Positions 1 through 5,995 of a DNA stretch of 6,007 nucleotides are shown in pieces. Both the position numbers and the translations under genes were made by a program. The stretch is from an uncultured Clostridia bacterium (lineage in GTDB: Bacteria; Bacillota; Clostridia; Christensenellales; CAG-917): NCBI GenBank assembly GCA_947174215.1, contig CAMWIB010000072.1:1-6007 (forward strand), written 5' to 3'. Within the stretch, counting starts at the first letter, position 1. The number at the start of each line of letters is the position of its first letter. The notes beneath the pieces were generated by a model, which saw only the letters and a list, made by a program, of their open reading frames with translations, did no database searches and had not been told where the DNA came from.

Positions 1-227
1 CTGTAAAGTCTGTCTATTCCGTAGCCCGAAAGATTCTTGGATATTACCCCTCTCAGCTCCTCAAAGCGAGTGATTATGCCAAAATACGTGGACTTGATAT
101 ACTGCTTGTCGTCGTCGTCAAGCCCGTCGTCCAACATCAAAAGCTCGCGCGTGCATTCGTTTGCCACGTTGTAAAAGGTGAACTCAAACACCAGCTTAAA
201 TACGTCCTCTCTTGCAATTCTTCTCAT
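1..227 (-). CDS. nusB: Transcription antitermination factor NusB, N-terminal part (gene runs off the left edge)
   Basis: Reading the minus strand from the ATG at 227-225 gives 75 complete codons with no stop, so the C-terminal half lies outside the window. The protein begins MRRIAREDVFKLVFEFTFYN, which fits the basic, Arg-rich NusB N-terminus (RR.ARE..F..L...). Further on, residues 55-75 include ISKNLSGYGIDRLY, which matches the NusB segment before the 'R.ILR' helix. From family knowledge, NusB binds boxA RNA with NusE (ribosomal protein S10) and supports antitermination of rRNA operons in the cytoplasm. The gene begins two bases after the stop of the Asp23/YqhY gene (TAATTATG) and has no good Shine-Dalgarno of its own, which suggests translational coupling. 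The yqhY-nusB order is known from Bacillus subtilis and supports the call. An acidic run (DDGLDDDD) at residues 33-40 sits in the probable loop between helices. Confidence 0.87.
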   Translation of the reverse strand, partial: MRRIAREDVFKLVFEFTFYNVANECTRELLMLDDGLDDDDKQYIKSTYFGIITRFEELRGVISKNLSGYGIDRLY

Positions 228-229
228 AA

Positions 230-544
230 TTATTGTTCTACGCTGACGTTCATCACGTGGACGTTGACGGTATGCACCTTGAACTTGGTTGCACGCTCAA
301 TCTGCTCCTTGACAGTTTCCTGCAAGGTTGAAACTACCAGAGGCACGGTGTAGCCGTGCATAATATTGACATAAAACTCTACCGTCACTTTCTCGTTTGG
401 CAGAAAATACATAGACACCGCTCCGCGCGACTTCTTGCCCTCGGGAAGCGTAATACCCTCCACGTCGAGTGCGGCGTCGGTGGCAAGCGACGTAATAACT
501 TTACCGAACGTTTCAAGATTTTTTGAATATGTTTGCTTTGTCAT
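230..544 (-). CDS. Asp23/Gls24 family protein, YqhY-like
   Basis: This is a 104-residue soluble protein with no signal peptide or membrane segment. It shows the Asp23 (DUF322) pattern: an N-terminal helix ending in ATDAALDVEGI (residues about 21-31), a strand with a turn (GAVSMYF), a beta strand VTVEFYVNIMHGYTVP, a helix (LQETVKEQIERATKF) and the final strand VHTVNVHVMNVSVEQ. The length is near that of other short Asp23 proteins. In Bacillus subtilis the paralogue YqhY is encoded between accBC and nusB and has been linked to control of acetyl-CoA carboxylase, while other family members are envelope-stress proteins. Here nusB follows directly, but the upstream neighbour is a repeat-bearing gap and a tRNA, not accBC. 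The ATG at 544 is chosen because AAGAGG lies 8 bases upstream (553-558). The family call is firm; the exact role is inferred from synteny. Confidence 0.88.
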   Translation of the reverse strand: MTKQTYSKNLETFGKVITSLATDAALDVEGITLPEGKKSRGAVSMYFLPNEKVTVEFYVNIMHGYTVPLVVSTLQETVKEQIERATKFKVHTVNVHVMNVSVEQ

Positions 545-566
545 AAACTCAACCTCTTAGGTGCTT

Positions 567-595
567 ATTATATCACAGCGCAAAAATTATATCAA
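567..595 (-). promoter_or_regulatory. Sigma-A-type promoter for the asp23-nusB operon
   Basis: On the minus strand TTGATA (595-590) and TATAAT (572-567) are separated by 17 bases, and TGA directly before the -10 makes it an extended -10. This is near consensus. The predicted start point is near 560, only about 16 bases before the ATG at 544, so the leader would contain little more than the Shine-Dalgarno AAGAGG at 558-553. The promoter places asp23 as first gene of its transcript. Confidence 0.75.
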
Positions 596-653
596 TAAAA
601 TATAATGTGTTTGTTTTGACACGAATTAAAAATATAAATCAAATATTTTCATG

Positions 654-700
654 CTTTCCACTCTACTTCTTCACTATTCACTATTACTTGTTATCTCAAA
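654..700 (+). repeat. Degenerate 47-base intergenic repeat, copy A
   Basis: This pyrimidine-rich stretch aligns without gaps to 811-857, with 39 of 47 positions identical by hand count. Both copies start CTTTCCACT and end with CTCAAA, and share CTATTACTT. It contains a tandem TTCACTA motif (TTCACTATTCACTATT). It lies in the gene-free gap between the asp23 promoter and the tRNA terminator. No open reading frame or transposase is associated with it. It may be a remnant of a dispersed non-coding repeat family. Confidence 0.6.
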
Positions 701-810
701 TATAGACTGTTGCTTTTTCCGCCCGTTCGATACCCTATTTTGTAGACATAAAAAAAACTGACTCGACAGAGAAACAGTATAATAAACCAAAAAATTTTTT
801 TATTACAATA

Positions 811-857
811 CTTTCCACTTCACATCTTCTCTCTTCGCTATTACTTATTAACTCAAA
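811..857 (+). repeat. Degenerate 47-base intergenic repeat, copy B
   Basis: This is the second direct copy of the 654-700 sequence, with the same length and about 83% identity. The 110 bases between the copies (701-810) are AT-rich, with an A8 run at 750-757 and an A6T7 palindrome-like tract near 789-801. I find no coding signal there. A TATAAT at 778-783 is present on the plus strand but has no acceptable -35 partner. Confidence 0.6.
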
Positions 858-882
858 AAACGCAATCGCGCAAACGAGTCTT

Positions 883-918
883 GTGATGAGTGAATAGTTA
901 AGAGTTAAGGGTGAAAAA
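883..918 (-). repeat. Inverted, more diverged stretch resembling copies A and B
   Basis: Read on the minus strand, this stretch shares the TTCAC / TTAACT / CTATTCACTC vocabulary of copies A and B but does not align as cleanly. It points toward them, so 811-918 has a loosely inverted arrangement. Its first bases form the T-run of the tRNA terminator. Simple pyrimidine-rich composition could explain part of the likeness, so confidence is modest. Confidence 0.4.
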
Positions 919-956
919 GTAAAATCGACAAATCACTTACGCGATTTGTCGATTTT
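914..956 (-). terminator. Intrinsic terminator of the tRNA-Glu gene
   Basis: A perfect 14-base inverted repeat (arms 943-956 and 921-934, loop of 8 at 935-942) is followed on the minus strand by TTTT, then AC, then TTTTT. The stem is AT-rich but long. It begins at the base directly after the encoded CCA of the tRNA, so it serves that transcript. It may also work weakly in the other direction. Confidence 0.8.
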
Positions 957-1032
957 TGGTACCCCCATAGGGAATCGAACCCTAGTTTCCGCCGTGAGAG
1001 GGCGACGTCTTGAACCGCTTGACCATGAGGGC
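957..1032 (-). tRNA. tRNA-Glu, anticodon CUC, with encoded CCA
   Basis: The 76-base minus-strand sequence folds into a full cloverleaf. The acceptor stem GCCCTCA pairs with TGGGGGT, closed by a G1-U72 wobble and containing a U-G pair. The D arm is GTC...GAC with loop AAGCGGTTCAA. The anticodon stem TCGCC/GGCGG carries the loop CTCTCAC, so the anticodon is CUC (998-996) and reads GAG. The variable loop has 4 bases, the T arm is TAGGG/CCCTA with loop TTCGATT, the discriminator is A, and CCA is encoded at 959-957. The anticodon arm and D loop closely resemble Firmicute tRNA-Glu. CUC is the accessory glutamate isoacceptor; a UUC tRNA that reads both codons is expected elsewhere in the genome. Confidence 0.95.
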
Positions 1033-1048
1033 GTTCAAAAGTAAGGTG

Positions 1049-1077
1049 ATAATAGCATATAAATTTGAAAAGCGCAA
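1049..1077 (-). promoter_or_regulatory. Promoter of the tRNA-Glu gene
   Basis: On the minus strand TATTAT (1054-1049), preceded by TGC as an extended -10, lies 17 bases after TTGCGC (1077-1072). The -35 matches only the TTG core. The predicted start is near 1042, about ten bases before the mature tRNA 5' end, which is a normal leader length for RNase P processing. Confidence 0.55.
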
Positions 1078-1179
1078 GCAATTTTCAATCTTTTTCTGCA
1101 AATATGTAAAAATTTCCTGATTGCACACTACTCTTCAAAAAAAAGTTACATTTTATATGACGCAAGTTTGATTTTTGCA

Positions 1180-1209
1180 TTGTACTTTATATTACACTTG
1201 TAGTATAAT
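1180..1209 (+). promoter_or_regulatory. Probable promoter of the large phosphoesterase gene
   Basis: A perfect TATAAT lies at 1204-1209. The best -35 with acceptable spacing is TTGTAC (1180-1185, 18 bases), a weak match. The predicted start near 1216 gives a leader of about 34 bases. The weak -35 suggests low basal strength or help from an activator. A second possible -10, TATACT (1213-1218), overlaps the dyad described in the next entry. Confidence 0.5.
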
Positions 1210-1219
1210 CTATATACTA
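1201..1219. promoter_or_regulatory. Dyad symmetry over the -10 element (possible operator)
   Basis: TAGTATA (1201-1207) and TATACTA (1213-1219) form a perfect 7-base inverted repeat around a 5-base centre. It covers the TATAAT, where a bound repressor would block RNA polymerase. The arms are entirely AT-rich apart from one G/C, and AT-rich promoter DNA often forms such dyads by chance. Confidence 0.3.
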
Positions 1220-1224
1220 TTATA

Positions 1225-1239
1225 TGATGCGTTGCATCA
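1225..1239 (+). promoter_or_regulatory. Small leader hairpin touching the Shine-Dalgarno
   Basis: TGATGC (1225-1230) and GCATCA (1234-1239) form a perfect 6-base-pair stem with a GTT loop. It ends at the first A of AAGGAGG and would sit close to the 5' end of the mRNA. Such a hairpin could protect the transcript or influence ribosome access. It could also be a DNA-level operator half. Confidence 0.4.
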
Positions 1240-1245
1240 AGGAGG
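1239..1245 (+). promoter_or_regulatory. Ribosome binding site deciding the start of the large gene
   Basis: AAGGAGG is a full anti-16S match, four bases (AATT) before the ATG at 1250. It rules out the in-frame ATG at 1175, which lies upstream of the probable -10 element and would add 25 residues ahead of a typical signal peptide. Confidence 0.9.
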
Positions 1246-1249
1246 AATT

Positions 1250-4200
1250 ATGAGAACAAACACAACGAAGCGTATCCCGCTTACTCTCGTCGTAGTGCTT
1301 GCTGTGGTTATGGTTTCCCTGCTTGGCTTCTCCGTATTCAGCGGAGTTTCCTATGCGGCGGAAGGCACGCCCGTAAACACAGGCGAAACGATTACCGTGG
1401 GACACATGAGCGATATTCACTACTTCCCGTTGGAATATTGCTACACAAAGGACGTTGACTCCGACTACTACAAGTCAACCGACTTCTACTACGCTATGAC
1501 GGGCGACACGAAGCTGGTGCTTGAAAGCGGAATCACTCTGAACGCGGCTATACAGAGCATACTCAAAGACGCAAAGGAACATAAAGCTCCGCAGTATTTT
1601 GTGACGTCGGGCGACCTCTGCAAGAACGGCGAGCGCGTTGCGCTTATTGACGTTGCAAACACTCTGCGCTATTTGCAAAACGAGATGAGAAAGATTGACG
1701 GCTATAAGAACTTCCAAGTTTTCTCAGTCGTCGGCAACCACGACCTGTACAACCATAACGGCGAGCTTTACTCTAAGGAAACCGGTGAAGGCAGAGTTGC
1801 GGATATCGTAAACTCCGCTCAGTTCGCACTCATCTTTGCGGGTCTTGGCTATCCGAACGCAACTCTTGACGGAAGCAACGGCACGGTAAATCTCACGGAT
1901 TATCTTCCCGCCGAATACTGGTCATCAAGCTACACGAACGGATATCAGCCTTCTACCAACGCTGAGAACCTCAACATCAGCTACTATTCAGAAGAGCTTG
2001 CCGCAGTAGCGACCGCAGAAACGGCAGAAGAAAAAATGGCTTGCTACTATAACATCGGCGACGATATCAACAAGCTTACATACTTTGCTGAAATCGATGA
2101 CAGCGACACGGCGCGCAAGGGCTTCTCTTTCGTAGGTCTTGACTCTGCTGACCGTCTTCGCGTAGTTGATGGCGAAGGCGCACCCTCACGCATAGGCGAA
2201 AATGAATACTACGCTTTGGCTGATATGGGACGTGCGCCCATTCTCGTAGTCGAGAATAACGACGGCGTTATCGAAACGGACGTTCCCGTCAGCGCAAAAT
2301 ACGCGTTTTCAAGCGGTAAGAACGTCTATCGCCTCGTTGACTACTCTCACATCACGGGCGGCAGAATAAGCGTACCTTGCCTCAACTGGGTTGAGTCGCA
2401 AACCAAAACTCAAAAGGGCAACAAGACTACCCTCGGTGAAGAAACGATAATCGCAACCTTCCACCACAACGTACTCCCCCACTTCGAGCAAGAGGACGAT
2501 ATTCTTAAAGACTTCACCCTCTACAACTGGGAGTACACCGCACAGCGTATGCTCTCAATGGGTATCCGCTACGCACTCACGGGTCATATGCACGCTTCCG
2601 ACGTTATGACGTATACGGACGTCGAGGGCAACACGCTTTACGACTTTGAAACGGGTTCTACGATAAGCTACGCTTCACCTCGCCGCTATCTTACCTTCAC
2701 GCGTTATAACTGCGACGGTAAGCTCGGCGAACAGCTTGAATCAGAGGTTCATATCCTTGAAACTCTTAAAGAAACGAGCGACCACGTCGTTACTGACGCA
2801 GAATGGAATCAGGCGGCTTACAACAAGGCTATCAAGGCGTTCGAAGCAAAAGGAACTCCCGAAAACTGGCAGGCAGTGCTTGACAGCAACCCCGAATTCC
2901 TCACCTACATCATTAGATACGACGAACTTTCCACGATGAGCTACAACGAGTTTATCAGCAAGGACATCTACTCTATCCTCGTCAACAGAATGCTCGACCA
3001 CTTCATCACCGACAGAATGATTGACAGCCTCAAAGGCTCTGTAAGCAATATGCTCACGAGTCTTGGCGACAGCGGTTTTGCAAAGACTCTCCTCGACGCT
3101 TTGGGTATCAATGACGGTAAAACTCTTAACGGTGCTGTTCAATACATCCTTGACGAAGCGTTGAACAACCTCTACGGCGAAAGCGGATATCCGTTTAACG
3201 GCAAGACGTACAAGACCGCGCTTGAATACGTACGCGCAATCATTGACAACTTCCTCGATAAGACGTACGGCGACGAAAATATCGTAAGCTCTGTCAATCC
3301 GACAAACAAGGGTAAGCTTAACGTAAGAGAGATTGCAAGCTTCATAATGATGTCCCACTCTCTCGGCGCTGAAATTTCTATGGATGAAAAGCCTGCGGAT
3401 ATTGACGCGAGATTTACGGAAGTAGCTTGCACGAGCGCATACGGATATATGCAACCGACCGACAAGACCTACCGTAAGCGTATGGTTGCGGCTATGAACG
3501 ATTTGGACGAACAGCTCAAAACGGGTAAGTTTGTTCAAGACCTTCTTGACGCTCTTCTCAATCCTCTGTTCAACGATGAAGATTCCCTTCTCAAAACCTT
3601 GCTCGGTCACAGCTTTGACCTCCGCAAGACCGTTGACAAGGAATTCCTTACGCAATCGCAGTATAACAAATTGGCAGTTGCGCTCAATCAGTATTTGAAT
3701 GAGCCGTTCGTAATGGTACTAATAAGAAATTACGCCAAAGAAAACGGCATAATTATCCCCGAAGATTTCAAGCTGAATATCAACACGGAGGCGTTCTGCC
3801 TTGGCACGATTCTCAACGCGGTACTCCCCGTCGCAAAGCCGATTGTCGGTGATTTGCTTGGCTTCAATATGGAAGGCAACGACATTATCGAAATTGTTGA
3901 GAACGTACTTGACAGCTACGTCACGCCGAGCTTCCTCGTAGGTCTTGGCGGTATTGCGGACAACATTATCGTAGCGTTTGCAACCGACGTATATCCCGAC
4001 GTTGCAAACATGAACAACCCCGCAGAAAAGTATATTTTGCAACCTCACAGTGCATATACGTACGGCGGCGTACAGATGAGCTATATAAGCACGCTGAACA
4101 AGGTATCCGAGGTTGGTGCAACGTTCAACGCCGCTACGCAGGACAACGGCAGAGTCCCGAGCCGCGTCACGACGAACTTCGATACGAAGGACAGCACGAC

Positions 4201-5815
4201 GACCTATAAGATTAAGTTCTACACTGCTGAAAACATTTACGGAACCTTCAACCTCAAAGCCGAGGACGGAAGCAATCTCATCAGCGTATCAACGTCAAAG
4301 AAAAAAGCGGATAAGAATACGGACTACTTCGATTCAAAGGCTTCCGATACGAAGAACGGAATCAAGGTTGAAATGCTCACCCAGACGAAACCCGTCTATC
4401 TGCCCCTCATTGACCTCGGTCTTTTGTGCCTTACGCACGCAGAGGTAGAATACGACATCGTGATTGACGGCGAAAAGCACGAGGACGTGCCGTTTGTTTA
4501 CAGCGACTATGACCGCGACTTTGCGGCAAAGAACAGCGTTGTCTACTGGAACGTGACAACCGTCACGGTATCAGGACTCCAAGCAGGCACGACGTATCAC
4601 TACGATATCGAAGGCTCCTACGAATCTGAAACCACGAACAAGAAAGCGCAGTTCTCTTTTGCTAAGTTCAACAACGTGGACTACTTCACCCTCACAACCG
4701 CCGCAGACAAGAACGTAACCTCATTTGAATTCCTCACGATTGCGGATATTCAAGGTATGATTCAGGGTATGTACGACGATAGCTTCAAGGCCGTCGAAGC
4801 TCTGCTTGCGGATTCGAGAACAAAGGACTTCGATTTCATCCTCAATGCGGGCGATATGTGCGACAACGGCAAGAACTTCAATCAGTGGGCAATGGCGCTC
4901 AACACCTATCAGAAGCTGTTTGCAAATACTTCAATGTTCTTCACCGCAGGCAACCACGAGAATAAGAGCAACGCTATGCTCAACTTCTTCAACTACACTC
5001 TGCCCACCGACGCAGACGGCAAGCCTTTGCAGGAGGCAACCCTTGCAAAGAACATTGACAGCGCGAAGAACGGCGTATTCTACTCCTTCAATTATGCAAA
5101 CGCTCACTTCGTCGTCCTCAACACCAACAACGCCGACTCAAACGGTCTTGGTGAAACTCAGCTCAACTGGTTGAAGAAGGACCTTGAAGGCAGCACCGCA
5201 AAATGGAAGTTCGTGCTTATGCACAAGAGTCTGTTCAGCGGCGGCTCTCACTCCACCGACGCAGAAGTCGTTGCAATGCGCGCACAGCTCGTGCCGATAT
5301 TCAATCAGTACGGCGTTGACATCGTATTCGCAGGACACGACCACACCTATACATCAACCTACCTCCTTGATGGCAATGGAAATATGACGGAGAAGGTTTC
5401 CAAGGACGGCGTACTCAGCCACGACGGAAACGGCGTACTCTACATCACCCTCGGCACTATGGGTACGAAGTTCTACAACTATAAGGAGAACGAAAACGTA
5501 ACGCCCAAGTTTGACGAGGACAAGAGCATACTCCACACTCTCGACTCCCAGACCTTCGGCAAGGTTGTCGTTGACGGCGATACAATCACCTTCACAGGCT
5601 ACTACTACAACCGTGAAACGGGTGAACTCGAAGTGATAGACTCATCCAAAGAAACAGGAAACAAGCCTGCAAACGGCAACATCCTTGCAATAGTGCTTGG
5701 CGTTGTCATTCCCGTAGTGGTAATTGCGGCAGTAGTCGTCACCTTGCTCGTCCTCAAAAAGAAGGGCGTACTTGGCAAGAAACACGAAGCTGTTGAAACT
5801 GTTGATGAGGAATAA
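1250..5815 (+). CDS. Secreted membrane-anchored protein with two metallophosphoesterase domains
   Basis: The product is 1521 residues. Residues 1-36 are a signal peptide (TTKR, hydrophobic core, probable cleavage after VSYA). Domain 1 (about 48-505) is a calcineurin-like metallophosphoesterase with D55-I-H57, GD122xxxN126G, GN163HD, H405/H406 and GH446MH448; about 240 residues separate GNHD from the FHHN motif. Residues about 510-960 match no family I recognise and look largely helical. Residues about 965-1155 are beta-rich and contain SGLQAGTTYHYDIEG (1108-1122), typical of the Ig/FN3-like N-terminal domain of purple acid phosphatases. Domain 2 (about 1158-1465) is a second phosphoesterase with D1166-I-Q1168, GD1202xxxN1206G, GN1235HE, MH1325 and GH1363DH1365TY. 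A transmembrane helix (about 1478-1502), KKK and a short acidic tail follow; there is no LPxTG. The catalytic domains should lie outside the cell. Hydrolysis of phosphate mono- or diesters is inferred from the motifs; the substrate is unknown. Strong start signal and own terminator: a monocistronic gene. Confidence 0.93.
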   Translation: MRTNTTKRIPLTLVVVLAVVMVSLLGFSVFSGVSYAAEGTPVNTGETITVGHMSDIHYFPLEYCYTKDVDSDYYKSTDFYYAMTGDTKLVLESGITLNAAIQSILKDAKEHKAPQYFVTSGDLCKNGERVALIDVANTLRYLQNEMRKIDGYKNFQVFSVVGNHDLYNHNGELYSKETGEGRVADIVNSAQFALIFAGLGYPNATLDGSNGTVNLTDYLPAEYWSSSYTNGYQPSTNAENLNISYYSEELAAVATAETAEEKMACYYNIGDDINKLTYFAEIDDSDTARKGFSFVGLDSADRLRVVDGEGAPSRIGENEYYALADMGRAPILVVENNDGVIETDVPVSAKYAFSSGKNVYRLVDYSHITGGRISVPCLNWVESQTKTQKGNKTTLGEETIIATFHHNVLPHFEQEDDILKDFTLYNWEYTAQRMLSMGIRYALTGHMHASDVMTYTDVEGNTLYDFETGSTISYASPRRYLTFTRYNCDGKLGEQLESEVHILETLKETSDHVVTDAEWNQAAYNKAIKAFEAKGTPENWQAVLDSNPEFLTYIIRYDELSTMSYNEFISKDIYSILVNRMLDHFITDRMIDSLKGSVSNMLTSLGDSGFAKTLLDALGINDGKTLNGAVQYILDEALNNLYGESGYPFNGKTYKTALEYVRAIIDNFLDKTYGDENIVSSVNPTNKGKLNVREIASFIMMSHSLGAEISMDEKPADIDARFTEVACTSAYGYMQPTDKTYRKRMVAAMNDLDEQLKTGKFVQDLLDALLNPLFNDEDSLLKTLLGHSFDLRKTVDKEFLTQSQYNKLAVALNQYLNEPFVMVLIRNYAKENGIIIPEDFKLNINTEAFCLGTILNAVLPVAKPIVGDLLGFNMEGNDIIEIVENVLDSYVTPSFLVGLGGIADNIIVAFATDVYPDVANMNNPAEKYILQPHSAYTYGGVQMSYISTLNKVSEVGATFNAATQDNGRVPSRVTTNFDTKDSTTTYKIKFYTAENIYGTFNLKAEDGSNLISVSTSKKKADKNTDYFDSKASDTKNGIKVEMLTQTKPVYLPLIDLGLLCLTHAEVEYDIVIDGEKHEDVPFVYSDYDRDFAAKNSVVYWNVTTVTVSGLQAGTTYHYDIEGSYESETTNKKAQFSFAKFNNVDYFTLTTAADKNVTSFEFLTIADIQGMIQGMYDDSFKAVEALLADSRTKDFDFILNAGDMCDNGKNFNQWAMALNTYQKLFANTSMFFTAGNHENKSNAMLNFFNYTLPTDADGKPLQEATLAKNIDSAKNGVFYSFNYANAHFVVLNTNNADSNGLGETQLNWLKKDLEGSTAKWKFVLMHKSLFSGGSHSTDAEVVAMRAQLVPIFNQYGVDIVFAGHDHTYTSTYLLDGNGNMTEKVSKDGVLSHDGNGVLYITLGTMGTKFYNYKENENVTPKFDEDKSILHTLDSQTFGKVVVDGDTITFTGYYYNRETGELEVIDSSKETGNKPANGNILAIVLGVVIPVVVIAAVVVTLLVLKKKGVLGKKHEAVETVDEE

Positions 5816-5837
5816 TAACTCATCAACTTAAACGAAG

Positions 5838-5877
5838 AAAAGAAGCATTGTGGCAATCACAATGCTTCTTTTTTATT
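5838..5877 (+). terminator. Intrinsic terminator of the phosphoesterase gene
   Basis: A perfect 12-base stem (5841-5852 with 5858-5869, loop GCAAT) can be extended by three A-T pairs and runs into T6 at 5869-5874, then ATT. It starts about 25 bases after the stop codon. Stem, small loop and U-tract are all close to ideal. Confidence 0.92.
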
Positions 5878-5935
5878 ACTACAATATTTTTATTTATAAA
5901 TTACTTTAATTTTCGTCCGCTCACGCAGTACAAAA

Positions 5936-5968
5936 CTTATTCACTATTCTCTTTTCACTCTTCACTAA
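5936..5968 (+). repeat. Pyrimidine-rich stretch resembling the intergenic repeats at 654-700 and 811-857
   Basis: This stretch contains TTCACTATTC, TTTTCACTC and TTCACTA, the same words as copy A, in another intergenic region over 5 kb away. It does not align over the full 47 bases. It suggests that the repeat family is dispersed between genes in this genome. Confidence 0.4.
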
Positions 5969-5970
5969 AC

Positions 5971-5995
5971 CGTACGTTTTCACGAAAAGCGTGCG
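5971..5995. other. Short imperfect hairpin at the right edge
   Basis: CGTACG (5971-5976) pairs with CGTGCG (5990-5995, one G-T pair), and after a bulged G, TTTT pairs with AAAA around a CACG loop. No T-tract follows within the visible 12 bases, so it is not a convincing terminator. It may be part of a repeat element that continues past the edge. No gene is seen in 5878-6007. Confidence 0.35.

Noticed and set aside
701..810. A promoter or small gene around TATAAT at 778-783
   Set aside because: No -35 element lies at 16-18 bases, no start codon with a ribosome binding site follows, and the region is simply AT-rich.
654..918. A CRISPR array formed by the repeat copies
   Set aside because: There are only two clear copies, they are 110 bases apart, diverged and non-palindromic, and no spacer periodicity is present.
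600..957. An integrated element at the 3' end of the tRNA gene
   Set aside because: I looked for a second copy of the tRNA 3' end as an attachment repeat and for integrase or transposase sequence and saw neither in the window.
1175..1249. A 25-residue N-terminal extension of the phosphoesterase from the upstream in-frame ATG
   Set aside because: The extension covers the probable promoter and the AAGGAGG site, and would put extra residues before a normal signal peptide. The ATG at 1250 is far better supported.
2741..3655. A 304-codon open frame on the minus strand inside the large gene
   Set aside because: It is antisense to a clearly coding region with an uninterrupted, motif-bearing protein. 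Its own translation shows no family motif, and I saw no ribosome binding site that argues for it. Long antisense frames are common opposite genes with biased third positions.
5675..5812. A sortase-type cell wall anchor at the C-terminus
   Set aside because: The hydrophobic segment followed by KKK looks similar, but there is no LPxTG-like motif before it and a 16-residue acidic-ended tail follows the basic residues. A simple transmembrane anchor fits better.
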